From Hippopus hippopus (lineage: Eukaryota > Mollusca > Bivalvia > Cardiida > Cardiidae): a stretch of 64,000 bases of DNA. The notes beneath the pieces were generated by a model. It saw only the letters and a list, made by a program, of their open reading frames with translations. It did not search any database and had not been told where the DNA came from. The stretch lies in assembly GCA_946811185.2 (NCBI GenBank), contig OX328113.1:3968001-4032000 (forward strand), written 5' to 3'. Below, piece by piece: positions 36,001-47,641 of the stretch; position 1 is the stretch's first letter, and each line of letters starts with the position of its first letter. The translations under genes and the position numbers were made by a program.

Positions 36001-37774
36001 GGTACAGAACCGGACTACTTTTCAAAACAACCGTTACTTTGAATTTCAAAATGAACTAAACGTTTACACAATAAAACGCTTCCCGGTACAATTCATTCAG
36101 CTATAATCGGCTATAATGTAACCTATGCATCGGCCATTTATTAAAACAGCCCCTACATGCTTGGGTAATAGGCTAATAGCTTCGGTATAAGCTCTACTTT
36201 TCCCAGGTATACGGGGATGGGTGATGCGTCAGAGCAGACAGATCGAATCTTCGAAGAATATGACATGCGCAGACAACGTGTTTACCCAGATAATTAGGGC
36301 GCGGGAACTACTGTTTCCGCCTTCAATTGAAGAGTTCGAAAATATGAAATCGGTATTTTTCACTGGTCGTAACCATGAAATATCAAACCATAATCCACCA
36401 TTATTTCTCGATAAACTACCGAAAAGCATGAAATACAGAATATTTTGTTGTAGACTCTAGTCACTTTCCTCCGGCTTGCATTTGCTCCTCTAATGCAACG
36501 AGAAGAAAATGTGAGCCCAAGAAAAGTTACTGCTGAAATATATTAATTTCATCCTGTACCTGCAAACTCTAACAACAAAATATTGCAATCATGCTAAATA
36601 TAATTCAATATTAGTTGTGGTCGTCAATATTGACCAGTTCTGATTGGCTGAAAAAAAAAAATTCATAGCTCAAACAAAATTGAAAAATCATACAGTGCCG
36701 AAACTACTTTTGCTATCAAACTAATGTAACGAACATGTATGTTCATAATGTTTTTTCTTTCTCATTTTATACCGAGTCCGAACTTCTTCAAAATGCTACA
36801 GTTTATTTTCTTTGAATATCATCAATTGAAAAAGATATCCAACAAATTCATAAAATCTAAGAGAAAACTTAAAAAAAACTCATTGTCAGTTTACTGGGTA
36901 CGAAAAAAAAAACATAACCACACTTTGTATTATTAGGGTTTTGTTTTCATACTTCCATGAAAACAAAACAACAACATTAAAAAAAAAAAAACTCCTTTAT
37001 ACCATAATCTATTTTTAAAAAAACCCATAGATCCATGAAATAAAAACGAATACCGATTAAGAAGGTAAAAACCATTTTTATAACTAGCGAATGAATATTG
37101 TAACGTAACAGGTCAACCGGTCAAACCGGAAATGAAGCTAAAAGCAGTCCGCTCTTGGATTACGTCATCATATCATATTTGGAACTGTATTTGATAGTGT
37201 GTACAGACCAGCCCGTATAGCTCAAAGGGTAGAACGTAGGACTTGTAAACATCAAGACTTGGACCACTTGAGGATGTTGGATCGAGCTACAAGGCTGGCA
37301 ACATAGAATTACTAATAATATTTCGGATGAGAAGTTAAACCGAGGTCCCTTGTGACGGTGCTATACACGAAACACGTTAAAGAACCAGGTGTTAATTTGG
37401 ATGGGTTTCGTCCTGTATCCTGCACTATCCTTCATAACAAAACTAACAGCCCTCATGGGGCATAACTCCTAGGAGCAACCGGTGGCGACGATAAAGCGGA
37501 TACGGATGTCCCCATCCTGTCTGATTTTATTCATGTGCGATGCATGTATTTGAGCCGAAAAATGTTTACGTATATAGATCTAGTAAAACTTTATCCGTAA
37601 ACACTAAAATTCGTTACTTTGTGTAAATATTTAATTATTAATTTTGATGTTTACCGAGTTAAAAAAAAAAAAGCAAGCAGTCTGCGTGTGGTAACGCAGT
37701 TCCAGATACATGTAATTACTTTTGGGCTTACCTATGCAAATCAGGAGCGCGGCGAAGCAAATAACGGCTCTCAT
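33008..37774 (-). CDS. CvSI-like 12-cysteine secreted protein, gene A (three exons)
   Basis: Exons on the minus strand: 37732-37774, 33882-33989 and 33008-33126, with GT-AG introns of 3742 and 755 bases and matching phases (1, 1). The 89-residue product has a signal peptide (MRAVICFAALLICIA), then two six-cysteine modules, one per exon: SGEQCFNIGNCQHVTC through CHTGSCTC, and GCSAKGECSGPC through CVDSKCRC, ending GNGRK. Two modules, 12 cysteines and this length fit the CvSI serine protease inhibitors of oysters, which act against the protease of the parasite Perkinsus; that is my recollection of the family and not a search. AATAAA follows the stop by 43 bases. Intron 1 holds a 1.2 kb transposon and a SINE. 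Gene B at 55190-62043 is the paralogue. Confidence 0.85.
34056..35520. repeat. TTAA hairpin MITE split by a 1.2 kb transposon
   Basis: The left part (34056-34160) has GTCCAAATTGCACACAAC and the right part (35372-35520) has GAGAAAACGCTGCTTTACAG. The halves are those of one MITE copy. Confidence 0.55.
34161..35371. mobile_element. Non-autonomous DNA transposon with 52 bp perfect terminal inverted repeats
   Basis: 34161-34212 and 35320-35371 are exact reverse complements, starting GTGTATTCCCCGGCCCCAAT. The inside is AT-rich and non-coding, with GGGGCCGGAT recurring about every 150-200 bases in alternating orientation. It lies in intron 1 of inhibitor gene A and is absent from gene B. Perfect ends say that the insertion is recent. 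The superfamily is not recognised. Confidence 0.85.
35943..36281 (+). repeat. Direct repeat unit, first copy (second copy 38491-38818)
   Basis: ATTATCTCCCGCTAGATRGC through AYGGGGATGGGTGATGCGTC, about 85-90% identical to 38491-38818. Both copies are in the minus-strand inhibitor gene region (intron 1 and upstream). The function is unknown. Confidence 0.75.
37199..37520 (+). repeat. tRNA-derived SINE (family 1)
   Basis: tRNA-like head GACCAGCCCGTATAGCTCAA, then TTTCGGATGAGAAGTTAAAC, CACGTTAAAGAACCAGG, TCCTGTATCCTGCACTATC and GCAACCGGTGGCGACGATAA. The copy at 61455-61760 lies at the same place in the second duplicate. Minus-strand copies: 49908-50185 and 53745-53975. Confidence 0.8.
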
Positions 37775-38490
37775 CTTTATGGAAGTAATGTTACGTGTTT
37801 CTCAAGTAACCTGTAGAACTCTTGTCAGGAGTTTCGGGTCATATCAGGCCTTTATCCGGCCCCTTATCAGTGCCGACATGTCACGATTTCTTAATTTGGA
37901 TTTTTATTGGCAGGCAAGTTCAAGAATTATCAGTAAGCAATTTATGTATTACGGCGCAAGTGACGGTACACTTAGTGTCACATCATTATGTTTTTTCTAC
38001 ATTTGAAAATCAAGTGAAAATCATCTTTGACCCTCTGCTGTACTTTTATTGGCAAACCAAGGGCTTTGCGATTTTTTTTCTATCTGCCATATGTCTAGTG
38101 GCCTACACAAGAAGCTAAAAAAAGAGGCACCTCAATAGATTGCGTTTTTTTTTGCAATCCACTTCAAACACAACTACCCTTGAAAAATCACTGTAAAAAG
38201 GCCCTTCGAGTGGAAGACCATGTTCCTTTATGTGGGTACAGGCACAAAATAGTGCTCCAAAAAATAACAAACTTCCACACAAATCATCAAATCATCAAAT
38301 CAACACCAGAAATAAATTTTAGTCCTGTCTTTCCATTTTCTCTGATAAAACAGTGCAGCAGAAGTGCTTGCTGTCAAATTTTCAAATCGGACTACCTTTA
38401 AAGGACGTTGCAGTGGTGTTACACCACTTGCACTTTGCAATAGGTGTCGCACAGAAACGTGATAGCCTTGCATTCAGGCCCTGCATTTAC

Positions 38491-38818
38491 ATTATCTCCC
38501 GCTAGATGGCATTCTACAAATACACATCTATCTGATTTGGGCATTCTGGGTACAGAACCGGACTACTTTTCAAAACAACCGTTACTTTGAATTTCAAAAT
38601 GAAATAAACGTTTACTCAATGAAACGCTACCTGGTGCGATTCATTCAGCTATGATCAGCTAGCATGTAACCTATGCATCGGCCATTTATTAAAACAGCCC
38701 CTACAGGCTTAGGCAATAGCTTCGGTATAAGCCCTATTTTTTCCAAGTATACGGGGATGGGTGATGCGTCATATCAGACAGGTCGTATCTTCGAAGAATA
38801 TTACATGCGCAGACAACG
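38491..38818 (+). repeat. Direct repeat unit, second copy
   Basis: See 35943-36281. This copy lies upstream of inhibitor gene A. Confidence 0.75.
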
Positions 38819-39372
38819 CCTGCATTTAAGTCATTCTAATGAACAAGGTGCACAAATATAGTAAACTCACAGAAATATGTGTTGTTATTTGCCCTACATC
38901 TGAAATCAGACATTCAGAACAATATACTAGTGTATTTGTTTTGCTGTTTTACTTGATGATTTTTTTTTTCAATGAATATGTTATATTTAACGGACTGATA
39001 CCATTCTAAGAAACGTGACTACTTCTGTTGTTTTCGACAACGATACTGCTCCCGGGTCAAAAATAGTTCCGTGTGAAATTTTGCAGTAGCAATTCTGCTG
39101 CACTGTTTCGATGAGGTAAGGAGTTTAAGAAATATGTTTTTTGGATTTAAATATACTTCAAATTTGGAACTTGGCGAACCACTTAGATAGGCCTTTATTG
39201 TATAATTATGGGACTATTTTGTGTCAGTGGAGGAAAATCTTCCACTTATGTCTTTCTTTTACTTCAAAATCTAGACCTTAAAGGTCTTTTAGAAGTAACA
39301 TACTAAGATTATTTTTTTTGTAAATTTACTACAAATCATAAGTGATCAACCTTTTATCCAAAAAACCCAAAG

Positions 39373-39600
39373 TTAACCCTTTACAAAACAATCCCTGGTT
39401 TTACGACCTTGGGATAGAAGCATTTTGAAAACATTGTGAGAAGAGGAGAAAATGCTGGTAACCAGCATTTTCTCCTCTTCCCACAATGTTTTCCACCCTG
39501 CTCGAAACAAATTTCAGTTTTTGAGTTACGTTTATTTTGTCGTCTGCAAGTGCTTTTAATTTGGACCAGTCTAAAATATTGTTGTTTGGTAAAGAGTTAG
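39373..39600. repeat. TTAA hairpin MITE copy
   Basis: Complete copy, ends TTAACCCTTTACAAAACA and TTTGGTAAAGAGTTA. The inner palindrome is perfect (GAAGAGGAGAAAATGCTGGT and its complement). Confidence 0.8.
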
Positions 39601-42600
39601 ATAACACCCCAAGATAAAAAAGCTTTGGAAACGATGTGGAAAAAAAAAAAGAAAACACTGGTTACCCTAAACTCTACCAACTTTTTAGTATCATGTTTAA
39701 AAAAAAAATCTATATATTGATTGATCGATTGACAAATTGATGGATGGATATATTAATTAATCGATTGCTTGCTTGATTGATAGTGGTTTCTGTTTTGGTT
39801 GGCTGACTTGATTATTCGATTATTGGAATGAAAGGCTCTGAGTTGCCTTGCCAAAGGACACTTTTTAGAAAATTGACTTGGCCCCACGGTTAGAATATAT
39901 TGTGTTCCACATTTTTGTGCGACACTTCACTTTTTAAACGTAGGAAAAAATAGATCTAAAATTTTCCAGTCACTAATTAAGAAAAGAGCACAATTGTTCC
40001 CACTTTTCAAAGATCTTTTTGCCTTGAAAAGAATCTCACAATGTCGGACAGTAGAGATCGAAGATCAGACTGCACGGTATGGACAGTCTGACCTTGATCT
40101 TCACTGTCTGCAAAAGCGGATTAAATTGTGCTTGGCAGACTAAGGATTAAACTGATAAGTCGTCTGGGTCATCAGCATGTGGATTCAAAGATTTTTCGAG
40201 ATAGTTGAGCTTATTGTGTCATAAATTCATAATTCTTCTAGGATCTTGTCATCTATTTAGGCCACTAAGAGTTATTTCCCCTTTTCTAGCACGTCGTATG
40301 GGGCCATTCCAATAAGTCAAGTTATCTCCCTTGCCAGATAACCAAATACGGATTGGTCCTTTCACCTGTATTTCTTTGTTTTTATCCTTGGTTCCCTTGG
40401 GGATGTTGCAATAAATGTAATATGATTAATGTTATATATATATGTCCGGTCCACTTGTAGTATAAAGTAAAAATTCTGTTCTCAATCATCAGAAAATATG
40501 TATACATCGATTTTTAATCCAATCTGATTAGATTTAGTTGAGATATTATCTCAAGAACATGGCCGTTTACTGCAAGAAAATCAAGGATAAAAAACGAGAA
40601 ATCCCCTTATCAGGACCAATGTTTTACTGGAGAGGAATCAAGGGAAATAATTGAAGACTGGCCCTCACTGGTGTCAAACCATCGCTTTTTTTGATACATT
40701 GATAATAAAGTGAAAATCACAATTTTTGATCTGCTTCTGTACTTTTATAGACCAACCTAGAGCTTTCTCTGAAGTATTTGGCCATTTGCCTAAACTCAGA
40801 GTTGTACAACAACAACAACAATAATAATGATGATGTTGACGATGATGATGATAGTAAAATGGAACGTCAATCGGTTGCATTTTTTTCTGCTATTCCATAC
40901 TACCTTTGAAAGAGTATTGTGGAAAAAAAAACATCCTGGTTGTACACCTTTATATTCCATTACGTGGTCATAGGCATAAAGTAGTTCCCTTACAAATCTT
41001 GCACCATTTTCCCCAGAAATCCTAAAATTAACACAAAAAACATGTCTCGGACCTATCATTTAAATTTGACTGATGAAACAGTGCCGAGAAGTGTTCAATG
41101 TCAAATTTTCAAACGGGACTACGACTCGGAAGCAGTTTAAATGTTGTGTCACCATAAACTGGTAGCATGTTATCCATTTTCGTATTGGACGGTTTATTAT
41201 ACGGGAGATACAACGGGTACCAGTTTATTGTCACCAGTCCGCGGATTGATACAGAACGTGTAGTCTGATCTTGGATCCATACCGTCCGCTTGTTTAGTCA
41301 GGTCCCTAAGATATAAAAATCTTTCCTGAATTGGATTGTATTTTCAGGAATCGAAAAGTATATAATATGAGTCATGCTCTGTGAAAAAAGGGTTTAATGC
41401 ATCTGCTAAAAGTATCGACACATGTCAGCCTGCGCAGTCCGCGCAGGCTGACATGGGTCAAAACCTTTTTGCTATAGGTCAATTTTCTACATGTCTAAGG
41501 ATAATTCTATATCATGATTCAGTTAATTGTTATACAAAATGGATTTTATGGAACAATAATCATATGATACGTTGCTTGGTATACTGTTCGACATGGCGAT
41601 TTTTTACAAAAGGTTTACAGGCCGCGCAGACCAACCTAGGGTCTGAAGAAATGATACTCTACGACTGAAGATAAAAAAAAAAAAAGCCACTGAAAATGCT
41701 TAAGATCTATTCATGTGACAGACCTTTGACGTAAAAAAAATTTTTTGAATACATGAGTACCGCCCTGGCAAAAGGGGGGCTTAATGCATCTCTGTGATCC
41801 ATTATATCCAGCAAATTTATCATATATTTATGGATCTAATTGTTCCATTTTGTCGGCCCGTATGGATCCAATACTTCCATTTTGTCATACAACCGACCGA
41901 ATCTTTAGGTAGAATAGTCCTTGGATATGCAGAAAAATGACCAATAGCAAAAAGTTTCGACCCAGGTCAGCGTGCGCGGATTGCGCAGGCTGACATTGGT
42001 CGAGACTTTTTGCAGATGTATCAGACCCCCTTTTCACAGAGCATGGCTCACATACACGTTTCAAATCACTACGTATCAAATTCCAAGGCCGTTTATTCTG
42101 GATTGAAAATTGCTGACGCGTAAAAGGGGTTGACAAACGCATTTTGTCTTTTAGTGTATTTGTTTAATGTTTTATGTCGTTTTCGTCATTTTGCAGTTGT
42201 ATCGCGGCGACCAGTGCGCCTTTTCATGCTTTCGCGGAATTTTCTATCGCCTCTACTTTGCACCACATTCGCCGCATGAAATGCAGTTTCTATCCGTCGT
42301 AATCTATGCAATCTTGCAACCGCCAGGAGCAACATTTGGCATGAAGATACGAGTACAAGAATGATTACAGTTTGATAAAATAAATTTGAAATGGGTTTAA
42401 AAACTAGCTGAAAACGAGTATAGATGTATCTTTAAAAGACTACGTAAGCTATGCAAAACAAAACAAAACAAACAAAATAAAATAAAATAAAATAAAATGG
42501 CTTCTCTTGGGTTATTGTTAGGGGTGTAACGATACATCGGACTATCGATGGATCGCGATGGTGAGCGTGTCGATGCTACTGCATCGATTGTTATGTCGAA

Positions 42601-45009
42601 AATCGATAACTATCGCCGATAGTTACCTCAAATATCGATAGTTTCGATAGTTTCACTGACAAGAAAGAGAGAGAAAATACTGCAATTCGCTAATGTATTC
42701 GGACGCCCTAAAAGTTCGGACACGTTTAATTATTTACAAAAATGATTTATTTTTTAATTCTTTCTCTGAACACTTCCAAAAACAAGTTTTCCTAAATATT
42801 CGGACATTCCGTAAAGTTAATTTCCCAAAATATTTGACGGGTAATTTTTTGGAATATGTTTTAAATAATGATCGCCCGCATGATATTCATTTCTGCATAG
42901 CAATGTTCATCGTTACGAAAACGAATCCTTCGAGAGCTGATTAACTCAGCAGTAATTTTAAGTCCTGAAATTAGACCAAAATAATTGCAACACTAAGGGT
43001 GTTTTTGTTAAAAACTTCTCACCAAAAAGAAAAGTGTGGATTTAGATCAAAGATCAGACCAAACAGTTTGCCTACAGTCTAATCGTAATCTACACAGGCC
43101 GCCAAAACCATAACCATGCGTGTTGTCCCTCCATAAGCAATAAATAAATCTAAATCTACTATGAAAAATGAATACTAAACCTCGTTCTTTCTTTTCTTTA
43201 TTTATCAGTTATCCATTTCGAATGCATTCCTTTTATTTCGGCTGCAAGGAATTAGATTAATTTTTAGAAAACAGCCGCACTTTTTTATGCTGACTACACA
43301 AAACGTGACACGACTGGCGTGTCCTTGAAACAGCTATATTACTAAATGCAAAAAGGCTTTATCAGCTGGTGTACATGTAAATCGTGCATGAAATAGGCTT
43401 ATTGCATGGTCACTTTGAATTGATTGGAGGTCGACCTGCAGCCAGATACAAGTTTCTTCGAGCAAACCAGTTTAAGTGTGTAAATTAAACAGGTGCGTTA
43501 CAACTCAGTCGCTTCGAATGATTTGCGTGTTACGTTACACCCCTTATCCAAATTTTACTGCAAACATTTGTGTACCCACGACAGGCCGACAGGCATCTTG
43601 TAGACAGATGGCTTTTAATATAGATCTACATCATGGTCGTTCTGATTTACTCTGCTGATGGCAAGATGGCGATTTTCAAAGTTGGCGGATGGTGTAGATA
43701 GACATCAGACAAAACAGAAAACGCTGTCTGATCTTGGATCTATACCATCCACTTCTGTACTATGACTTAACTCGTATTAGAAAGCTACTCCTTTCTCGGG
43801 CTACAAAAGGTAAGATATTGTTTAACAGTGTTCCCACTCGCGCAAATTATTGCGTAAATCACGTTATAGAATTGAAATTCACGTAACAAATTCTGGTTAC
43901 ACCCGAGACTTCGCGTAAGAAAATGCATGGACAAAAAAGGCCAATATACGCTTTTCTTGTGAAAAACGACAGGTTTTGAAGTTACTTGTTACCCTCATTG
44001 ACAGTCTTTTTGTCAGATCATGTGGAAATACCTAGCCAGAAATTAATAGACGTGAAAAACTGATCGGAGTAAAAAACACGGAAACCCATGACACAACAAA
44101 ATGTCTCTTTGACATTGTCCGATCAGAGTCACTTCAGATCGTCTTTTCAGCTTTTTAATGACTATAAGCAGTAAATTTATACAAGTATCTTAAAATAACA
44201 CACTTTTTGGATACACATACAACAAGGTAAAACCTATTATTTCGGCCACCCTTTTTTTTCCAGAATGATAATTTCCTAAAGATTTGGAGACTAAACAAAA
44301 ATAATTATTTTTTCTGTGTGAATATATTGGCCAATTATGGGTAAAATTAGATAAATTCTATCAACTCAAAAAAACCTTAAGGGCTCACATTTAAAAGGTG
44401 ATTTCTTTAAAAGTTTAAAGTTGCTTTATAATTACTTTTTATTTGGTATGTTTATGAACCACCAGCATTTGTCAGCATTTTGTGCTTTGCATGCTGTTGT
44501 ATATCAATCAGACTTAAAAGTTGACTTCTTCAAAAGTTCAGAGTAATTAGGTATGTTAAATTGTTTGTAAGCCGTCTGCATTTAGAAAAAATTGTCATTG
44601 AAATTTATTGAGCATCTTGCATTTAACTCTATTTTCCCCTTTATTTGCTATTCAAAACTATACTCAAGTAGAATTTAAAGTACTCGGAGAAAGTATTAGT
44701 CTAAAACATGGTTTCAAGATATAATTTGGTGAAATTCATCTCTTGCAATTCATCCAATAGTATTGCAATAGTATTGCAATAGTAACAGGCAATATCAATA
44801 CTATTGCAATAGTATTTTTTCCAATGTCAATACTATCGCAATAGTAGATTTTGGCCTCAATAGTCAACCCTAGTTATTGTTATACAGACCATAAGACGAA
44901 AGTGTTACAACCGTTTTTATTGGAATCTGTGTTTGACAGGCAGGCATCTCCTACCCTGACAGACAGGACTTTGGACGGTAAGCATTACAAAGGTCATGGC
45001 CATTTACAT

Positions 45010-45042
45010 TTTGGAAGGAAGGAAGGAAGGAAGGAAGGAAAG
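45010..45042. repeat. GGAA microsatellite
   Basis: About seven GGAA units. Confidence 0.85.
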
Positions 45043-45373
45043 AACTCAATAAGCTTTGCTTCCATTCCAATCCATTTCTACAGGATTATATGCGCTAATT
45101 TATTGTATTGTATTGTTTATGTATACATATATGGTATTTCTGTAGAATGAAATATTCTGAAATTTAAATAAAAACAAAACAACCAAACAAATGCAGTCAG
45201 TGATCTCTACCACAAAGTTTTGAAAGGCACTTTACAAATAAGATGGAGTGGGGGATGGTTTGACGAGAGAGGAGATTTAGGATCAAGCCCAAAATGTGCA
45301 GCAAATTATTCTACAGCCATTACTTTGCTGTCTTTGTTTGTTCGGCTGATTTGAATTTTTGAATAAATACAGG

Positions 45374-46102
45374 TAAACTCTTTACCAAACCACAAAATTT
45401 TAGACTTGTCCAAATCCAAAGCATGTGCAGACTACAATTTGAGTATTGCTGAAATGATGGGATTTGTCTTGGATTGGCTAGAAAACATTGTGGGAAAAGG
45501 AGAAAATGCTAGATATCAGCATATTCTCCTTTTTCCCCCAATGTTTTCAAAAGCCATCTTCCTGAAGGTTTTTAAAACTCAGGATTGTGTAGTAAAGGGT
45601 AAAAATTTGTTGTATTTTCACTTAATGTCCCAGACAAGCCACAGGTATTGTAGACGCAGCAATGTCCGCAGCAACAAAGATGGCCAAAGAAAAATTATCT
45701 GGGAAACGGGGCAGCGGAGGCAGCGGCGGTGGTGGAGGTGGCAGCAGAAAACAGGTTGGGCTTTTTTTCCTTAATCACATTATCCTAAAGTAACTGACAG
45801 TCCTTTTGTGAGTTTATATCAAAATCAGCTTTCACATACTGTCTAACAGCAAAATAATGGACTTCAGTCTGTTAACCCTTTGCCACAAAGTTTTAAGTTT
45901 TAACGGCCTCAATGAATATGACTTTCCAAAACATTGTGGGAAACGGAGAAAATACTGGTAACCAGCATTTTCTCCTTTTTCCATAAATATTTTTACCCAT
46001 TCAAACAAAACAAATCCAAATATTTGCAACATTTAGCTGGTCGTCTCCAAATGCTTCCAGTTTGGACCTGTCTAAAATTTTGTCATTTGGAAGAGGGTTT
46101 AA
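45374..46102. repeat. Two TTAA hairpin MITE copies beside PDIA6 exon 4 copy
   Basis: Copies at 45374-45602 and 45870-46102 flank the exon 4 copy (45627-45754). Confidence 0.7.
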
Positions 46103-46311
46103 CTAACCGGGCCCTGAACCTCAGTTGATAACACTCAGAGGTTGGTGGATTGATTCTCATCTGGATGACATTTTGTACATGGATTGACAGTCATTGGGAT
46201 AGGATAGAATCCCCTCTCACCACTAAACATTGATTTGACAATATCGATTTTGGAAAACAGCTGGTGGCTTTTGATGTCTGTTTTGGAAAATAGCTGGTGG
46301 CTTTTAACCCT

Positions 46312-46600
46312 TTACCTCACAATTCAAAGTTTGAACGGCCTTGAGGCAGATGGCTTTTAAAAACATTTTGAGAAAAGGAGAAATTGCTGACAACCAGAAT
46401 TTTCTCCTTTTCCCAAAATGTTTACTGCCTAAAAAGGAGATAATGTAAACATCACCTGGCGGGATTCGAAACCGTGTGGAAGAAATCCTTGTTTATTGAG
46501 GTTCAAAAGACCAACACCTTAACCACTAAGCTAAAGAGAATTCTCCCAGATGAAGTTGTTAGATTTTGATTTTATGCGGGATGAAGGTATGCAGTTAGGA
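46312..46600. repeat. Partial hairpin MITE and tRNA-derived fragment
   Basis: A shortened hairpin copy (46312-46430) is followed by a minus-strand tRNA-like piece (about 46455-46545, B-box complement GGCGGGATTCGAAACCG). A related inverted pair of tRNA-like pieces lies at 54805-54965. Confidence 0.5.
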
Positions 46601-47641
46601 AGGAGTGATCTTCCGTAACAACATGCGTAGGTGCACTAAACCATTATATGTCTTAAGCTGTTTAAACAAAGTTAAACTCCAATCAGTCAAACTTTTAAAT
46701 GATATGATTTAAATTTCAATGCATTTTAACACCCACATTGTTTACTTTTGGCCACTACTGAGGCTTTATGCTTGTCATCAGCAAATGCTTTCGAGTCCTA
46801 AATTTTATTGTCTGTTAGAATAGTTGAATCGTTTGACGAATGCTTGTGGAAGAAATTCATGTTGAAGAAATCTTTAAGAACAAATTACATGGTAGCCAGC
46901 ATTTTCTTCTTTTCCCACAATGTTTCCTTTTTGTTTTTTTCTGCTCTAGTTGACCTTTTATGTATCTTCCAGGCAGACCCAGAGGACGTGATTGAACTGA
47001 CAGATTCCAATTCCCAAAAACTTGTGTTAGACAGTGAGGACATGTGGTTGGTTGAGTTCTTTGCGCCATGGTGCGGCCACTGCAAAAATCTGGCCCCTCA
47101 GTGGGCTCAAGCTGCAACAGACCTCAAGGGCAAAGTGAAATTAGGGGCCTTGGATGCGACTGTTCATACTGTCATGGCTAGTAGATACCAGGTATGGTAT
47201 TATATGAACCATGCTATGGCAAAAGGGGGCTTAATGCATCTTTGTGAGTCATGGCACTAAGCAGCCATCAAATACTTATGGATCCATACTAACCACTTCA
47301 TCATGAGGTAGACAGGTCTTTGGATACACAGAAAATTGACCAATAGAGAAAAGTTTTGGCCCAGGTCAGCCTGCGTGGATTGCGCAGGCTGGCCTGGGTC
47401 GGTACTTTTCGCAGATGCATTCAGCTTCCTTTTCACAGAGCATGCCTTATTGAGGCATTGTCACAGCCTTGTTTGTGTCATTGTCGTGCAAAAACTTAGA
47501 CATTTTATTATATCTCTGTCATTACTGAAGATATTTACTTCTAACTTGGACTTTGTGTTAAATATCAAAAGGGGGGACCCGTTCAATAGGGATAGCTCTT
47601 GAAAACATTGTGAGAAGAGTAGCAAATTCTTAATTTTTAAC

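Larger units (their letters stand above)
18310..39240 (+). repeat. Copy 1 of a large tandem segmental duplication
   Basis: Collinear with about 45240-64000. Anchor pairs: PDIA6 exon 4 (18780 with 45627), exon 5 (21622 with 46973), exon 10 (27453 with 51310), inhibitor gene exons (33008, 33882 and 37732 with 55190, 56774 and 62001), SINE (37199 with 61455), and the flank 39000-39240 with 63490-63985. Offsets vary from 22 to 27 kb because of later insertions and deletions. The true end may lie beyond the window. Confidence 0.85.
39241..45239. other. Intergenic DNA between the two duplication units, no gene seen
   Basis: Holds a TTAA hairpin MITE (39373-39600), AGCCTGCGCA palindromic MITEs (41365-41640, 41755-42060), TCAGACTGCAC foldback repeats (40050-40130, 43035-43100, 43690-43760), a hAT-like end TAGGGGTGTAACGATACATC (42524-42543) followed by ATCGATA-rich DNA, and tandem ACTATTGCAATAGTA palindromes (44758-44850). 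The frame at 42167-42364 looks open, but I recognise nothing in it. Confidence 0.5.

Noticed and set aside
37722..38006. Plus-strand frame conserved between 37722-38006 and 61991-62263
   Set aside because: Similarity is explained by the duplication. The functional reading is on the other strand, where the signal-peptide exon with a splice donor lies.
40674..40880. Frame with a poly-Cys/His stretch, and the poly-Leu frame at 60330-60539
   Set aside because: Both arise from trinucleotide microsatellites (CAA/CAG and ATG/AAT types).
42167..42364. Open frame after TTTTGCAG with unusual GC content
   Set aside because: No recognisable domain, no donor or partner exon, and not duplicated elsewhere in the window.
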